A DNA stretch of 64,000 nucleotides, taken from contig NC_052131.2 of assembly GCF_016086655.4 (NCBI RefSeq), forward strand, positions 14,057,940-14,121,939. The letters are read 5' to 3'. This document shows, piece by piece, positions 38,800 through 51,180 of the stretch (its first letter is position 1; every line of letters begins with the position of its first letter). The position numbers were made by a program, and so were the translations under genes. The notes beneath the pieces are model-generated. The model made no database searches, was not told the origin of the DNA, and saw only the letters and a program-made list of their open reading frames with translations. The stretch is from Lepeophtheirus salmonis (taxonomy: Eukaryota; Arthropoda; Copepoda; Siphonostomatoida; Caligidae).

Positions 38800-39470
38800 T
38801 CTACTATTATTTTTCAGGTAGTGGAAGATGACAATTTCCATTTCGTAATTATCTGTTCAATGTTCATACTTCATTCACAAGATTGAGGAACTGTATTGTA
38901 TCCCTTGGTGTTAAGATTAACACCGACTGTCACAAACACTGAGGGGGACTTCCCTGTCTGAGTCACGGCCGCCCAAATAATCACAGGCTATGGTTTCTGC
39001 ACTCTGTGGGGAGCCGTGCAAGTCCTCAGCTTCTGAAAAATGACATTGGTTCATTGATGCCCTTTAGTATTGACTTTGCTTGATAGGTGCTGTTACCACT
39101 TCAATTTTGGGGGATACATCCTCAGGTCATTTCATATAAGGTCTCTTACTCTTTTTGCATCTATGTTGCAATCTTTGGCCATCTTATTGAGGTTCTTCCT
39201 TTCATATCTAGCAATCCTTTTGAATACTCCAGGCATCCTTTTTGACCTTGGTCTGCCGGATTTGGGGCAGTTCTTGTCTCATCGTACCGCTCAATGGTTC
39301 TCTTGATGAGCATGGGGTTGATCTCCAGGCTCTTCATTTTCCTCCAAGTGGCTGGTCAAGATTTGTCCTTCAGGTACTCCTTGATTATAACCTCTCTTGC
39401 CTTCCATTGTGGATAACAAAACTGTTATTTTATTCAAAACTGTTTGTTTTCATCTAGTTTCAACCCAACT
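38800..39470 (-). mobile_element. Internally deleted Tc1/mariner-type element
   Basis: Read on the minus strand from ~39400, degenerate frames give a transposase in domain order: a helix-turn-helix region; a proline/arginine linker (CPKSGRPRSKRMPGVFKRIA); the second DNA-binding half (NLNKMAKDCNIDAKRVRDLI, 39120-39200). After a deletion near 39040-39095, which removes the first catalytic S/T-D-E motif, comes the core segment VQKP-PVIIWAAVTQTGKSPS and VFVTVGVN (38900-39010). The rest of the core and the C-terminus are missing. Several in-frame stops and frameshifts make it inactive. The plus-strand frames over this interval are shadows. Confidence 0.8.
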
Positions 39471-40630
39471 AGAGTTTAAACATAATATCTTGCACCCTGC
39501 CATATAATTGTATTATTTAAAGTTAGTTTTTAGGGACTTTACGTGGACCCTGTTATATTTTTCAGCCTTATACAAGTTTATACACCATTTTTATGAAAAC
39601 AATAAGGATATATTAGATGTATGAACAAATTATTTTGAGATAAAAATTGCTTTTTTATATAGTACTACAAGAAATGATAAAAAAGAAAATAAATTTAGAA
39701 GCTTATATACAAAGATAAAAAAATATTTTTTTAAATATAATTTGATGAAAGACTGGATAAATAAATACATAAATAAAGCTTCTTAGATATATCTATGGTA
39801 TAAATTTATATAAATAGATGCTACATATATGAATGTAATCAATCTCAATAATTCAATGAAAAAAGACGAATATATGTAACTATAAAAGAAAACTAATAAT
39901 AAGAAGGATACAATACAATGTATCGATTCCTGAAAGTTTTTATATAAGAGATGTTGTTATTATTTTTAAATATGCTGCATTGAATAGCATTTTAAATACC
40001 TTATAGGTAAATACATTAAAAAAAAACAAGGAATATTTTCCTATAAAAATTGCCTCACATTTATATATATAGGAGTGGTTAAGTCTCATTAACGTTCATC
40101 TGATTAAAGTAAGGGTATTGTGCATAGAGATTTCGTTGCCCAACAGGATGTTAGTAAGAATGCAAAGACACACATTTTTTTGGGGAAAAAAACTTCGGTC
40201 CTCCTTTTCTTAACACCCCCCTTACTTTATAAAGTAGGGTATTCTTTAGAGGGAGGTAAATACAGTTTTAAGGCTCATTAAGAATTCCTGAAGGAAATAT
40301 TAAATATGTACAGAAGTATATATATGTATATTCTAATAAAAACTATAAGGTAAATTGACTTTTTTGATGGGGTTGTAACAAGTGGGTTGAAAGCTCACTG
40401 GCTTAAACAAGAAAGCACGTTTATTTTTTTATTTTTTTAATATCAAAATTGGCTTTATTCATCAAAATAATATACATCAAGAGCAAGAAGAGCATTCTTG
40501 TGGCGCTCTAACATTTAAATGACACTTTTATAAAACTTTTTATCTTTTGCTAGAAATAGTTCTCAGTTTCAGTGATAACCTCTTAACGACATGCATTTAT
40601 TTAGGTCTGCGATCAGTTGATCCAAGTCTT
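39471..40630. other. AT-rich noncoding DNA
   Basis: Contains short TA tracts and A runs. No gene or repeat was recognised. Confidence 0.5.
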
Positions 40631-41371
40631 CTAGTAAATACTTTCTTTCATATGAGTTTTTAGCTGTATCAGTCTCTTTAACGCCAAGTTGGGAATCAAA
40701 TTTTGATTCCGGTTGAGTATTATCTTCAGTGCCCTTATCAGTCCTTCATGACACAATATCAGAAATATTGTTTTCATTATTTTTTCCATCGTGATGCAAC
40801 TCTCTATTATAATTAATAGAACATTCTTTTTGAACACTGGGTGTACATACAATATTGGTTTCGATAAGTGAAGGAGGTCCAATACAAGAAACTGCTTGCT
40901 TGGTGACCCATCATTTGTTGAAACAGCTGTAGGGACAACGGGATTATTGGAACTTTCCTTATCTTTAATCGTGTCCTTTTCAGAATTTTTGACCTTATGC
41001 AAAAGCACAGATCTGTATTCTAAATTTTTTAGATGTTTTACATTACAATTCGTGCGAGAATGTTCGATCTCGATGCATTTTTGGCATTGATGGTGAACAC
41101 CCATAAACCTTAAGTTAACTAGACACTCGTCAATGGGTATAATTTGAGGAATGTTTGAAAGTTATCCTGTCAATTCATATTTGAAATTTGATGGTCTCCA
41201 AACCAATTTGTAGTTTTTAAATTTCCTTTCAGCATCATGATCTTCAGGGTTAGGCTCAGGATAAGAATCTACGACCTTAAAAAACTTTTTAATCCATTAT
41301 CCCAATTTATTTTAATCACCTATTTTGTAGGTGTTGACTGCTGTTATGGTAAATCTTTTTTCTTCTTCCAT
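40631..41371 (-). pseudogene. LINE ORF1 / gag-like pseudogene with a CCHC zinc knuckle
   Basis: On the minus strand one frame runs from an ATG at 41371 to 40631 and is interrupted by three stop codons before about 41140; the last 157 codons are uninterrupted. The order is a charged N-terminal part, then IPQIIPIDECLVNLRFMG, then HHQCQKCIEIEHSRTNC. The last segment fits C-x2-C-x4-H-x4-C exactly, the zinc knuckle of gag and of many LINE ORF1 proteins, and the preceding hydrophobic strand is where LINE ORF1 proteins have a similar IP-x-x-I/V motif. ORF1 proteins bind element RNA. The C-terminal part is lysine- and serine-rich, then low-complexity. Mutations make it a pseudogene. It lies 5'-to-5' with the reverse transcriptase at 41885. 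Confidence 0.65.
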
Positions 41372-41884
41372 CGCCAATGTTCTCAATATCCCTTATTTTA
41401 ATACATACAGATTTTATTTCACTATTGGACCCTTCTATATTAACAGAGTATGCTTTCTTCAATATCTGTAGCCAAGAGCACACATATATAGGTTCATGTG
41501 TATAGAAAGAGGCATAACCAAAACCATATTGGACTAAAGCTACAACAATTTAATTTCCCGTAAATCCAAAAAACAAAGCAGCATTTTAAACCATATTTTG
41601 TTTCGTATAAACATTATTGAATACACAATTTGTATGTGATTCTGTTTAGGTAACAATAAAACTTTTCCAATTTGAACATGATGTACAAATTTATCCTTTG
41701 ATCAGTTTAAAAGTTTTCTTTCAAAAGAATATGACTTTAAAAAAAAATTTATTACTGTCACCACCTTTTGGGTATGACCGGAAAGTTTATGTTTGAATTA
41801 AAACTTTTTTTATTATGTTTTAAAGGGAATTTTTAGCGAATTAAAGTTTAATATAATTGGTTCAAGAAGATAAATGACCAATCC

Positions 41885-43140
41885 CTGTCTTTTTGAGTGC
41901 CATGAGCGTGAACACTCCTCATATTCAAGCTCAAGGTGTGGATCTCCCTATCTGCTTTTTGTACGACAATATCCTGAAAGGGAAAATTGTAAGCACAACT
42001 CTTCGATGAATTACGAAGAAATTCCGCTCAACCAGGGGTAGTCGGCAGAGGGGGGATTGCTGTCCCCTATTATCTGGAATATCACTATCAATGATCTCTC
42101 TGTCAAGTTTGAGGATACTAAAGTCAGGGTGGTCGGTTATGCAGATGATGTCCTACTCATCGTTCTTGGACTTGATTTTCGAAGTATGGTTCATACTATG
42201 AATCAAGCTCTCGTGACTGTTAGTTAATGGTGTCATGCCAAGGGCAGTCTTCTCACCTAAAACAAAACATTCACATTCACCTCGACCATGCCTTCCAATG
42301 GGGGGGCAACAAATACAATAATCTCAAGAGATGAAATAAATATCTCGGTGTTATATTGGACTTAAACTTAGATTCCACACTCATCTCTGAGCAAAATTTT
42401 CCAAAGCTTGTCCATACAATTAAGGGAAGGGACTTATTGGACAAGCCTAGGGCCTTGTTCTGCTCCAAGCACTATGTATGGTCTTACTTTAGTGTGGTCA
42501 AAACTGCCTTGACATATGAAGTTCTTATTTGGGTACACAATATTTAGCACAAAACTTCAGGGCAACAAACTCTTCTTGACAAAATCTAAAGACTAGGATT
42601 GCCTTGTATCTGTCTTCCTATGCGTTCGACGCCCACAAGGGGGTTGGATGCATTTTTTTAACATTCTCTCCATTTTCTTAGAGGCACAGCGTCTTGTAAC
42701 GATGGATCGTCTGCGCATCGTCAATCCCTATAATGAAAGCATTAACAAATGGCGTCATCTCAAAACGAAAAGTGCTCTATCTAGTTTTGTTCCGGACACA
42801 ATTATCTCCAATCAGTTAATCACTGGGCATTGTCTCTTACGCCAATACTATGATCTCATTCACCATGAAGTTAGCCACTATGTTGTGGGTGTGGTTTAAG
42901 CAATGAAGAACCACTTCATCTTGTTTATGAATGCCTTTAATTTAAGATTGAGGAGACACAGCTTTTATACAACATTTAACCTTTTCAAGGACATTCTGTC
43001 TCCAGCTGCTCCAGTTTTTTTAATGAATTCTGATATCGTTGGCTGGCTGAAAAATTCAAAATCTCTAGAATTCTTTCAGGACGGACTGCAGAATACTTAA
43101 TCCGGTAGACAAGGGCACCAAAAGTTAAAGTTATTTTTAC
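41885..43140 (+). pseudogene. Non-LTR (LINE) reverse transcriptase, 3' part, degenerate
   Basis: Across several frameshifts the plus strand encodes the second half of a LINE reverse transcriptase. LSPIIWNITINDL (about 42062-42100) is the conserved segment before the catalytic strand. YADD at 42138-42149 carries both catalytic aspartates, followed by VLLIV. Next come the thumb region (YLGVILDLNLDS near 42340-42375), an RSTPT-like segment near 42620 as in jockey/R1/I-type elements, and a C-terminal region with HCLLRQYYD, HH and a degraded cysteine motif (42820-42930). The endonuclease and first RT motifs are missing. Three open frames (42356, 42648, 42903) are true fragments of this protein. 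An AATAAA lies at 43181. Clade assignment is tentative. Confidence 0.85.
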
Positions 43141-44755
43141 ATGTGCCCGTACTGATTGTATGTTTTATTTGAAGTGTAGCAATAAATGCTTTCATTATTT
43201 TTATGAGAGCATTAGCACTCCTAATGTCTGCTTAGTAAATTGATGAAACCAAATAGGTCATATGTATCTTATAGAATAAAAGCGATTTGGGGAGTTTATC
43301 AATTTTTTTGTCACAAAAACTTCATAGATACAATTGCAAATATATAATCAATGTATCATTAGACAGAAAAAATGAGAATGTAAGACTTATGACCTCCAAG
43401 CGTTGCAAACGTATTGCTTCATCGAAAAAGTGCTAAATGCACGTATTTAAATAAAAATCAAATCCAAACTCAGAAAGGTTACATGCAGACAATCATTGGT
43501 TTTTATAAACTTAAGGAAGAACAATAAAAAAAATTACTTTATTATAATTGCAATACTATAACTTTTACTTATACAAAATCAGTGTAGATCTATCTGACAA
43601 ATTAAAGGAACGTTTAAAAAAAATTGGAAAGTTTCTTATCAAAAACTCAAAAGTCTTGATATAAAGAAATCAAAAACCTTCTATTTTGACCAATTTAAAA
43701 AGAATCCAAAAATTCTTACTACGCATTAACCTCATGGGTGTTAGAGTGTTAAGAGGCAAGACTTCATAAGCAAATATAAATAATGTGAAATAACATACAT
43801 CATCCATTTATAATATTGTAGGGGAAACAACCATGTTATTTGAAATTTGGTTTCCACATAATAAATTACATTCAATACTAATATATAAACCATAAAAATA
43901 ATTATTAATTAGTAGAAAGAAACCTTTCATCACGATTCCTTATTACATAGATATTGAAATGCACGTTGTTCGTTCATTCATTGGATGAAGTGCGAGGAAA
44001 TAAGCAGAAACAAAAAAAAAGAAGAAATTAATTGAACCAAGAAGACAGTTGTTCAATTTTTCTTTCTTTTTCTTAATCAAGATTATTGGTTTCCAATATT
44101 CATTACAAATAGTAATGATGGTACTTAAGTGAAATATTCCTGTGATTGAGTGAGATCAGTACCACTTTGTACCTTATCTAAAATATACATAAATATTTGT
44201 AAATATTGCAGCTCAATTAAACCATTTATCTAGGAACATATGCTCTTTTGTAAATGACATCCAACTATTAGTTCAATTTTCAAAATATAAGATATATATA
44301 CATACTAGCGGTAGTATGTGGCATTGCCCGAAGTTATTTGGTGTAGACGAACAGAGACCCTTTTTTAAAAATAATTTAGAAGATAAAAGAGATCGTTGGT
44401 ATTACTATCCATTTTTTCATGACCACACTCACACATAGTAACTGAATACTTGGATGTTCTCTCCTAGAGAACATTTTCTAAATATGACGAGATGAACCAG
44501 AGAGTAGTTTAGTCTAGAGTCGGAAATGCCTTTCAAGATATGAGACGAGTCGGAGTTGGAATGGGAAGAAAAGGAGGCCGAGACTGAGGAAATCATTCTT
44601 CAAGATGTCTATGAGACAGTTAACAAATTATGGTCAATCCTGAAACTATACAAAAATGCAATAGAACCAAAAGAGATAAACCCACTTCCCGTCCAAGATA
44701 CTTTCCTTCAATAAAGAGCTTCATCCTGTTTTCTTTTTTGTCCATTAAAGACAAA
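43141..44755. other. AT-rich noncoding DNA with dispersed repeats
   Basis: It holds the partner of the 17-kb repeat (43410-43640). A block at 44305-44340, ACTAGCGGTAGTATGTGGCA followed by TTGCCCGAAG, resembles conserved ends of interspersed repeats I have seen in invertebrates (ACTAGC ... GGC-TTGCCCG); unverified. A GAGTCGGAGT-rich patch lies at 44515-44580. No gene was recognised. Confidence 0.45.
43410..43640 (+). repeat. Dispersed repeat, partner of 17075-17280
   Basis: Shares ATCGAAAAAG, AATGCACG, TAATTGCAATACT, TTTACTTATAC, AATCAGTG and CTATCTGAC-AA-TTAAAGGAA in order with the copy 26 kb upstream. Noncoding. Confidence 0.55.
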
Positions 44756-45480
44756 TGTGCAAGAACAAATATTTCGAGAGAATCTATGGAAATTATCATC
44801 ATTTCCAAGAACTGATCCCTACAAAATGTAACAATGGAGAAAACAATTTAGGGAATAGACCTAGTTTTTAAAGGATTCTTGAAGTCCTAACTTATAATTG
44901 CATCCCATTTTGTAAAAATTACAAACCATATCTTTCTCTTCCTTGTCCATTCAACGAAGTGTCCTGTCATAATGAAAAGGTGGAATACCGATATAGGAGG
45001 TAGAAAAAATGCTGTCAGGCATAATTCATGACGTTGGGAAACTAAATAATAAAATAAATATAATAGTAAGTGATAATACATAAACAATAATAATATTGTA
45101 TCTCTCATAGTAAAGCTACATAGGATGAACTCACTTTTTTGTGACAACTCAGTTTTAATACATTTAATATTAACCACTATCTGAGGCTATGAATATGACC
45201 AATTATATTCAAAATGTCATAACGGGGCCAATTAGAGTCATTTTAATTAATGGAAGTGTCTAAATTATAGCTAATACTCTTGATCTAATCCCATCCCTCA
45301 AATTTGAACATAAATCCAATTATGGACTAAATATGTGGATACACTATTTGTACGTTAATATTTATTAAATAAATAAATAAAATGGGAATTTCTTAAAAAC
45401 TTTTATTTTTTTTTCAAGCTTCATTTCCAGTTTACTCACCACAAATGTGCGTGTATAGGCTGTATAGTATACATATATAG
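44756..45480 (+). repeat. Dispersed ~750-bp repeat, copy 2
   Basis: Colinear with 1466-2215 in the same orientation. The most conserved blocks are GCATCCCATTTTG, TCAACGAAGTG, AATGAAAAGGT, CCAATTATATTCAAAA, GGGCCAATTAGAGTCA and TTTAATTAATGGAAGT. Similarity fades at both ends at roughly matching points, so the limits given are probably close to real. Frames are closed in both copies. Confidence 0.75.
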
Positions 45481-46720
45481 CGTTGTATTTTTTAGCATGT
45501 AAGTTTTTCATTGGTGGCAACCTGAAAAAATATTCCTTATTCTCTGCTATTAATATTATTTCAATCTTGAGGAGAAAACGTATGATTAATGAATGGCCCC
45601 AAGTGGCTGTGCTAACAAAAGCAAATCTATATTATTATATCAAAATTTGTCTGTTCTTTGACAACTTCTTAACTCTAGGAAATGCCAAATACTATAGCTA
45701 GTAGGTCATAAGTACATAATATAAACATGTAAGCCATTTAATTAATTTGGTTAATTAATTAAAGGGGTTCCAAAAAAAATTGCATTTATATCCCAATAGG
45801 GTCATAATTATTTAAGCAAGAATTATTATCCACATTAAAATTGATATTGCAGCTAAATTACTATTAACACTGACATGAAATTGATGCCAAGAGTTGAATT
45901 TAAAAAAAATATTGTCCCATATCCCTTCCACTAATTAAGTAATATGCTTGTCAATTTTGTGTCAACGAGCCCCTCAATCTCTCTCCTATATATTATATGT
46001 GAAGGAGTATTAATTATTGTCATTAGTATTTTTTTATTACGTTCCATATATACGTATGAGTTATGGCTTGACGTAGTACCACGCTTCATATTAATAAACG
46101 GACATAATTTTTTCTATATTCTTCCTGTGTAATTAATTATTCATTACTAATAAAATAAATACAATATTGTATTTTTTGAAACTGTGCAACAAATAAAAAA
46201 ATAAAGATAAGATATATTGATTAAAAAAACAATCTAACTTATAATGGTTAAATAAAAGTCAATTTTTTAAATATACATATATATATGTGCATACATAGAC
46301 TAAAAAAACCTATAATTAATATTTTAAAACTAAATCTATTTATCTATTTACTTTTCAAAGGTTGTCACAATGTACCAGTATTTTTTGTGCATAATAATCA
46401 CCAAAGAAAAACCTTAAATATTTTTTGTCAAAAACTAATGTCAATAACTATTAATTTTATGACAAAAACTTATAAAAACTAAAAATATGCATAAATACAT
46501 CTATGTAATAGCTTTTTATGATTTAAAATAGGTACTTCTTTTTTTTGGTTTGGTTCACGATTAATCAAAAATACAATAAAATGTTTATTTTTTCATCAGT
46601 AAGATCCTGGAACTTTTTGTTGGATTGTGCTACGGATAGAAAATTTAATTTTTGCGTAGATTCAATAACCATCAATTATTCTACAATGTAGTGTTGTTTG
46701 TACCAGTTCCAGTACCAGTA
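45481..46720. other. AT-rich noncoding DNA
   Basis: No gene, RNA or repeat relationship was recognised. Confidence 0.5.
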
Positions 46721-48163
46721 TACAAGCCTGGGCAAAAGTATCCAGAAATTTTATTCAAGTAAGCGTAAATAACAGTAGATGGGATTTTAAGACAAAATTT
46801 ATTACATGTGAAATTCAAATTAACAATTGGTTGTTTTATCATTCTATATGATCAACCTCAGTTGCTTTATTATACCTTTCTAGTTGAAGCAAGACATGTT
46901 CCTCTTCGCAAAGAGCTATGGAGATGTTAGTTTACCTTCCTTATAGCTCTTTGTGAAGAGGAACATGTCTTGCTTCAACTAGAAAGGTATAATAAAGCAC
47001 TGTTAAGCTTTTATGCCCAATTTACAGTTGGTGATCATATAGAATGATAAAACAACCAATTGTTAATTTGAATTTCACATGTAATAAATTTTGTCTTAAA
47101 ATCCCATCTACTGTTATTAGAAAAAAGTTGGTTCTGCCTTCGTGAGAAAAACAAACGTGGCTTGTGAACTGGGTAAAAAAGAAACCCCAAATGAATGACT
47201 ACAACTAGAAATCATATAGGTTAATGTCAGGGCTACTGGAAGGCAACTCAATAGCTTTGATAACGTCGTGGAACTGGCTTTCAGGGTAATGCATGAGAGT
47301 TTTGTACCCATATGAACGCGAGGGTATATGTCCTCCAGTCATGGCATCACAACATTCTTAAGAAGGTCCAAGTACACTCATGAGGTCAACTTTAGATCGT
47401 TGTAAAAAATGTGAGCGATATGACCTTCCTGTCGCTGGTGATCAAGCCAAACTCCATTATCTTGACGGGGTTTTGGTCTTCATCACACGAGGAACAGTAC
47501 CTTAGTTTTTTGTCTGCCAGGGGTCCTTCTTTTCGTTGTAGGCAGCGTCCAAGGTGAAGTTTGACTCATCACTGAATAGTTCAAATAATGCTTGTATTTG
47601 ATTTATAAATTTGGCAGGTATTCTTGGCTCTATGTAACCTGATGTTCTTCATATTCGTGTTTAGAAGGTAACACCTTCTCCAGATGTAAGACTTCAAGCC
47701 AAGGTCGTCCTTGGTGACTCTGGCTACCGTCCTCCTACTGATAGACCTTCTCTAAACATGAATAGCCATAGATCTGGCAGGATTTGCTTTATTGGAACTA
47801 TTGAGTCCAGCCAGGAAGTTGTTTGTTCCCTTTTTAGATTTATATGAACAACATGATGAATAGGAAAGCCCCTTACCCGGCGTCAGTCGCTTACAGACGT
47901 CATAGACGGTGCTCCTAGAATATTTTGTTACTTTTATGATGACCTTATCATCGTTACTGGCCTCAAAACTTTTTTGCAGTGACTTTACGTTTGTCCTCTT
48001 GCGACTTCATGGTCAAACTGAACAGATTGAGGATAAAAACAAAAGTTATTGTTTACGGATAGTACTTTCAGGTGAAGTTAGAGCTTCGGAAGATGAACGC
48101 AGTATATTAAAAAAAAAAAAAACAGTAAGAAAAATGTCTGGATACTTTTTTTCTACCCTTTTA
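46721..48163 (-). mobile_element. Tc1/mariner-superfamily element with both ends
   Basis: Both termini are present: AAAAGTATCCAGAAATTTT on the left (46735-46753) and, on the minus strand, AAAGTATCCAGACATTTTT on the right (48132-48150), each ~15 bp inside an outer flank ending at TA. On the minus strand the transposase starts near 48010 (MKSQEDKRKVTAKKF, then a frameshift). It continues with a helix-turn-helix (IKVTKYSRSTVYDVCKRL), a linker ending SISRRTVARVTKDDLGL, and an intact first catalytic motif FSDESNFTLDAAYN (near 47565-47610). The core follows (EFGLITSDRKVISL; VYLDLLKNVVMPWLEDIYP), then SPDINLYDF (47203-47250) with the third acidic residue. The second catalytic motif (normally Q-D-S/G-A-P) is damaged. 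Frameshifts and stops make it inactive. The C-terminus is rearranged by an inverted duplication, listed separately. Confidence 0.85.
46768..47118. repeat. Long, nearly identical inverted repeat inside the Tc1 element
   Basis: Arm 1 (46768-46919) and arm 2 (46943-47118) are inverted copies with only a handful of mismatches, separated by 23 bp. Both encode the same transposase C-terminal tail: arm 1 on the minus strand ends LERYNKATEVDHIE-stop; arm 2 on the plus strand ends LERYNKALLSFYAQFTVGDH then IE-stop. The difference is a 24-bp in-frame segment present only in arm 2. Arm 1 is in the native place and orientation, next to the left terminal repeat; arm 2 is an inverted extra copy wedged between catalytic core and C-terminus. 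The DNA would form a hairpin of over 150 bp. Confidence 0.9.
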
Positions 48164-49846
48164 GGTATCGATATATTCTCTACTAAAATGAGAAAAATGC
48201 CGTTAAGGGCAATAGACGCACAGTTATTTATTTTTCGGGTGAAGCTATCGCAGAAATCAAACATGCCGTCCGTTTTTTATGACATAGCTAAGCAAGAAGT
48301 ACCGTTTTAATATCTGTTTTATAGGCAACTGTTTTAAATGCGTCCGTAGACTTCAACTATAGTATCGATATATTAACCATCACTCCTACATACCAAATTC
48401 AAATGAAATCTGTTTTGTCGTGTTAATTTTTTATGGAATAACCCACATATATATATATAAGTGCTGCCAATCGGGTTGGCAAAAATTTCTTATTTAGTTG
48501 GTTACAGTTAGGCACTTTAAAAACAAAATATGTTTTGTAATATTTATAAATGAAAGTTATGCAAAATAATTTTCAAGTATCATATTTCACAAAGGCTATT
48601 AAACATCTTAATATTTAAATATCCTTAATGTTGTACAATGAGTGAGTAAAAACAATCGATTGATTTTAATTATCGTACAAAAATGATAATTCTTTCTAAT
48701 GTGTACTCTTCTAAAAATATGTCAGACTATAATTGTAATGCAAAAGCACAACACAAAACCGTCATTGAATCCTGAGTAGTGATAAACGATAGGATGTGTC
48801 GTTAACTGTAGAGTGCGAAACAAAGACGGGGGGGGGGGCAGAATGACCATGTTACTTTTGAATTAATAAACAAGAACACAAGTAAAAAAAGTTATTTATT
48901 TAATTCTAGTAGTGTTCGACGGGATATTTTATTTTCAATCATCTAATTCTGAGATAATACAATTTCAAGGTGAAAAAATCACTCTATTTTAAGAATATTA
49001 ACTTTAAAAAAAAAATAACTAGTTGGTTTTTCAATTAATTTTATGACAAAGGAACTTATTTTAACCGTAAATAGTTTTGATTTTATTTACAAAAGAGTAT
49101 TTGTTTCAAGATAGTTTAATTCAGCTACAATATTTGTTCCCATTTTTATTAAGGAAATAATGAATAAGAGATAAAATTAATAAAGATAGATAAAAATTCC
49201 ATTGTTTAACTAATTATATTTGGTATTTATTATTTTCTTTTCTTCATACAACATAAATAAATATTTACACTATCATGGAATTTAAAAAATTTCAGCAATT
49301 AACCTCGAGAAATGTATGTTGAAAAAAATACTCATTTGTAAAGAAAATCGGAATTGCATTTTATTAGGATTCAATATAAAATATATGCACATATTTAAAA
49401 TCAGGATACAATTTGAAATTACAAGAATAAATCATTTTCATGTGGCCTACTGACTTATTTCTTACTCTAAATTTGTTTCAAGCTTTAAAAAGGGCAAAAA
49501 TGCTTCAAAAGTTCAGATTGAAAATTCTCATAAAACAAATTTGATATGGAATAAATATTTGTAATCAACGCATCAAGTACTATTAGAACTGTTGTGAAGT
49601 TTGTTGACTTGTGAAGTTAATACTCTGTTTAAAAATAGCTGACTGCTTTAAATTTTTTCGGGGAGAAAGATCAGGTAAAATTTAGGCAGCCTCCAGGCGC
49701 TTATAAAATATAACATAAATCGAGGAGTCTACAACTTTTATAATCGCCTGTCTCCTTTTTTAAAAGATAGCTACTTCGGCGCCTTTCATCACTAGAATAC
49801 ATATTTTTGCATAAATAGTTTTGAACTTCGTTTGTACTTTAGACAT
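48164..49846. other. AT-rich noncoding DNA with a poly-G tract
   Basis: Includes 11 consecutive G at 48828-48838. The long frame ending at 48310 overlaps the antisense of the transposon and is not considered a gene. Nothing else was recognised. Confidence 0.5.
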
Positions 49847-50065
49847 GTTAAAAAAAATCAACATAGTAACCCTGCACAATTGATTTTTTTTGGAGGAAAA
49901 CAGCTTAGCTGGTATAACGTTTCATTGGATCAGCTACAATCAGCTGTGCCGAGGGAGGAAAGAAATAAGCAAAGATTTGGTTATTAACTACTCCGATGTC
50001 GATCCTAAATTCTACTGTGAGACCAACAAGGACTTGCTATTATCAAGATTATTATCCGTATTTTA
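49847..50065 (+). pseudogene. Unknown coding-like segment, ~60 codons
   Basis: After a TGA in the T run near 49885, a plus-strand frame stays open for about 60 codons to a TAG near 50070. It begins LEENSLAGITFHWISYNQLC and includes KEISKDLVINYSDVDPKFYC, with balanced composition unlike the AT-driven frames around it. The DNA and protein resemble 30004-30175. No initiator ATG is at the start, so it is probably a fragment of a repeated coding element rather than a complete gene. I do not recognise the protein family. Confidence 0.4.
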
Positions 50066-51180
50066 TTAGCACATACAAATGTTCAATCAGGATTTGAATA
50101 TAACTGGATGAAGTAGAAAAAAAAGTCCATAACTCAGGAATTAAATAATAATGACATCAGCTGAGGAAAAGATGATTTATTAATGAGATTACCAATTGTA
50201 AAAAATACACCAGATTTTCATAAATATACATAGATCTATATAGATACATACACAAATATATTGGTAAATGCATATCCCTCTAGATAATTACAATACACTA
50301 TATCAGAAAATATGTATTATATTTTTAAAGAGGATCTTTATTTGTATACTTCTAAATAAATAAGTTTATAAAAATTAAGTGTCTGTATCTATACTTCCCA
50401 ATATTAAACTCAATTGTTCCACAAATTACATAAATATTTTCTACAAAACTTCATTATCTTTTGTTCTCCCTTCTATTCCTCTTAATCGATTTCTTTGTAT
50501 GTAGTTCAATAATTGAATATCTATTTATAGCTAGAATAATAGTAATAATAACATAAATTATAATTGCTCATAAATATTCTGCAAATGTGCAAAATTATTT
50601 ATATTATTAATATTCAACATTTAGATATTCTATATTTACATGTGTATTTCTGAAAAGACATTATTCTAATCTACTGAAGCAGGAAAGAGATGTTCCTACA
50701 TCATAGAAAATGCAATAAAAAATTATCAACTTTAAGTGTCAATCTACTTTATATCTGTAAAGCTTTGATAAATGTTAAGATAGTGTTGAGTTTCAAGAAA
50801 TATAGAAAAATAAGATTTGATACATAATTTGAATCAGATTGCCAATTTGTTCAATAATGCTTCGATATCCCCCCAAGACACTTGGACCAAATCAAGCGTA
50901 TTGAGTAATGTATATTATTGTCAATAACATGGCAAATAATACAGAGAAACTTTTCAAAATGGGGAGGAATAATTAATAAGATTAATAATATCTTGCATGT
51001 GCCCAACATGTATTTTATTATTTTTATTTACGTTCGTCGGGATTTCGGCCCTATTCACATGTATAAGTTTATATGTACATAACAATAATATTAACATGAG
51101 TATTAATAGAGTTGTAGTAAATATGTCCTTATACGAAAAATCTTTGTATGTCTATTTGTGAACATTTGTATTTTCCTAGG
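50066..51180. other. AT-rich noncoding DNA
   Basis: Nothing recognisable. Confidence 0.5.

Noticed and set aside
47909..48310. 133-codon plus-strand frame
   Set aside because: Most of it is antisense to the transposase N-terminus and terminal repeat of the Tc1 element; the tail is AT-rich with an A14 run.
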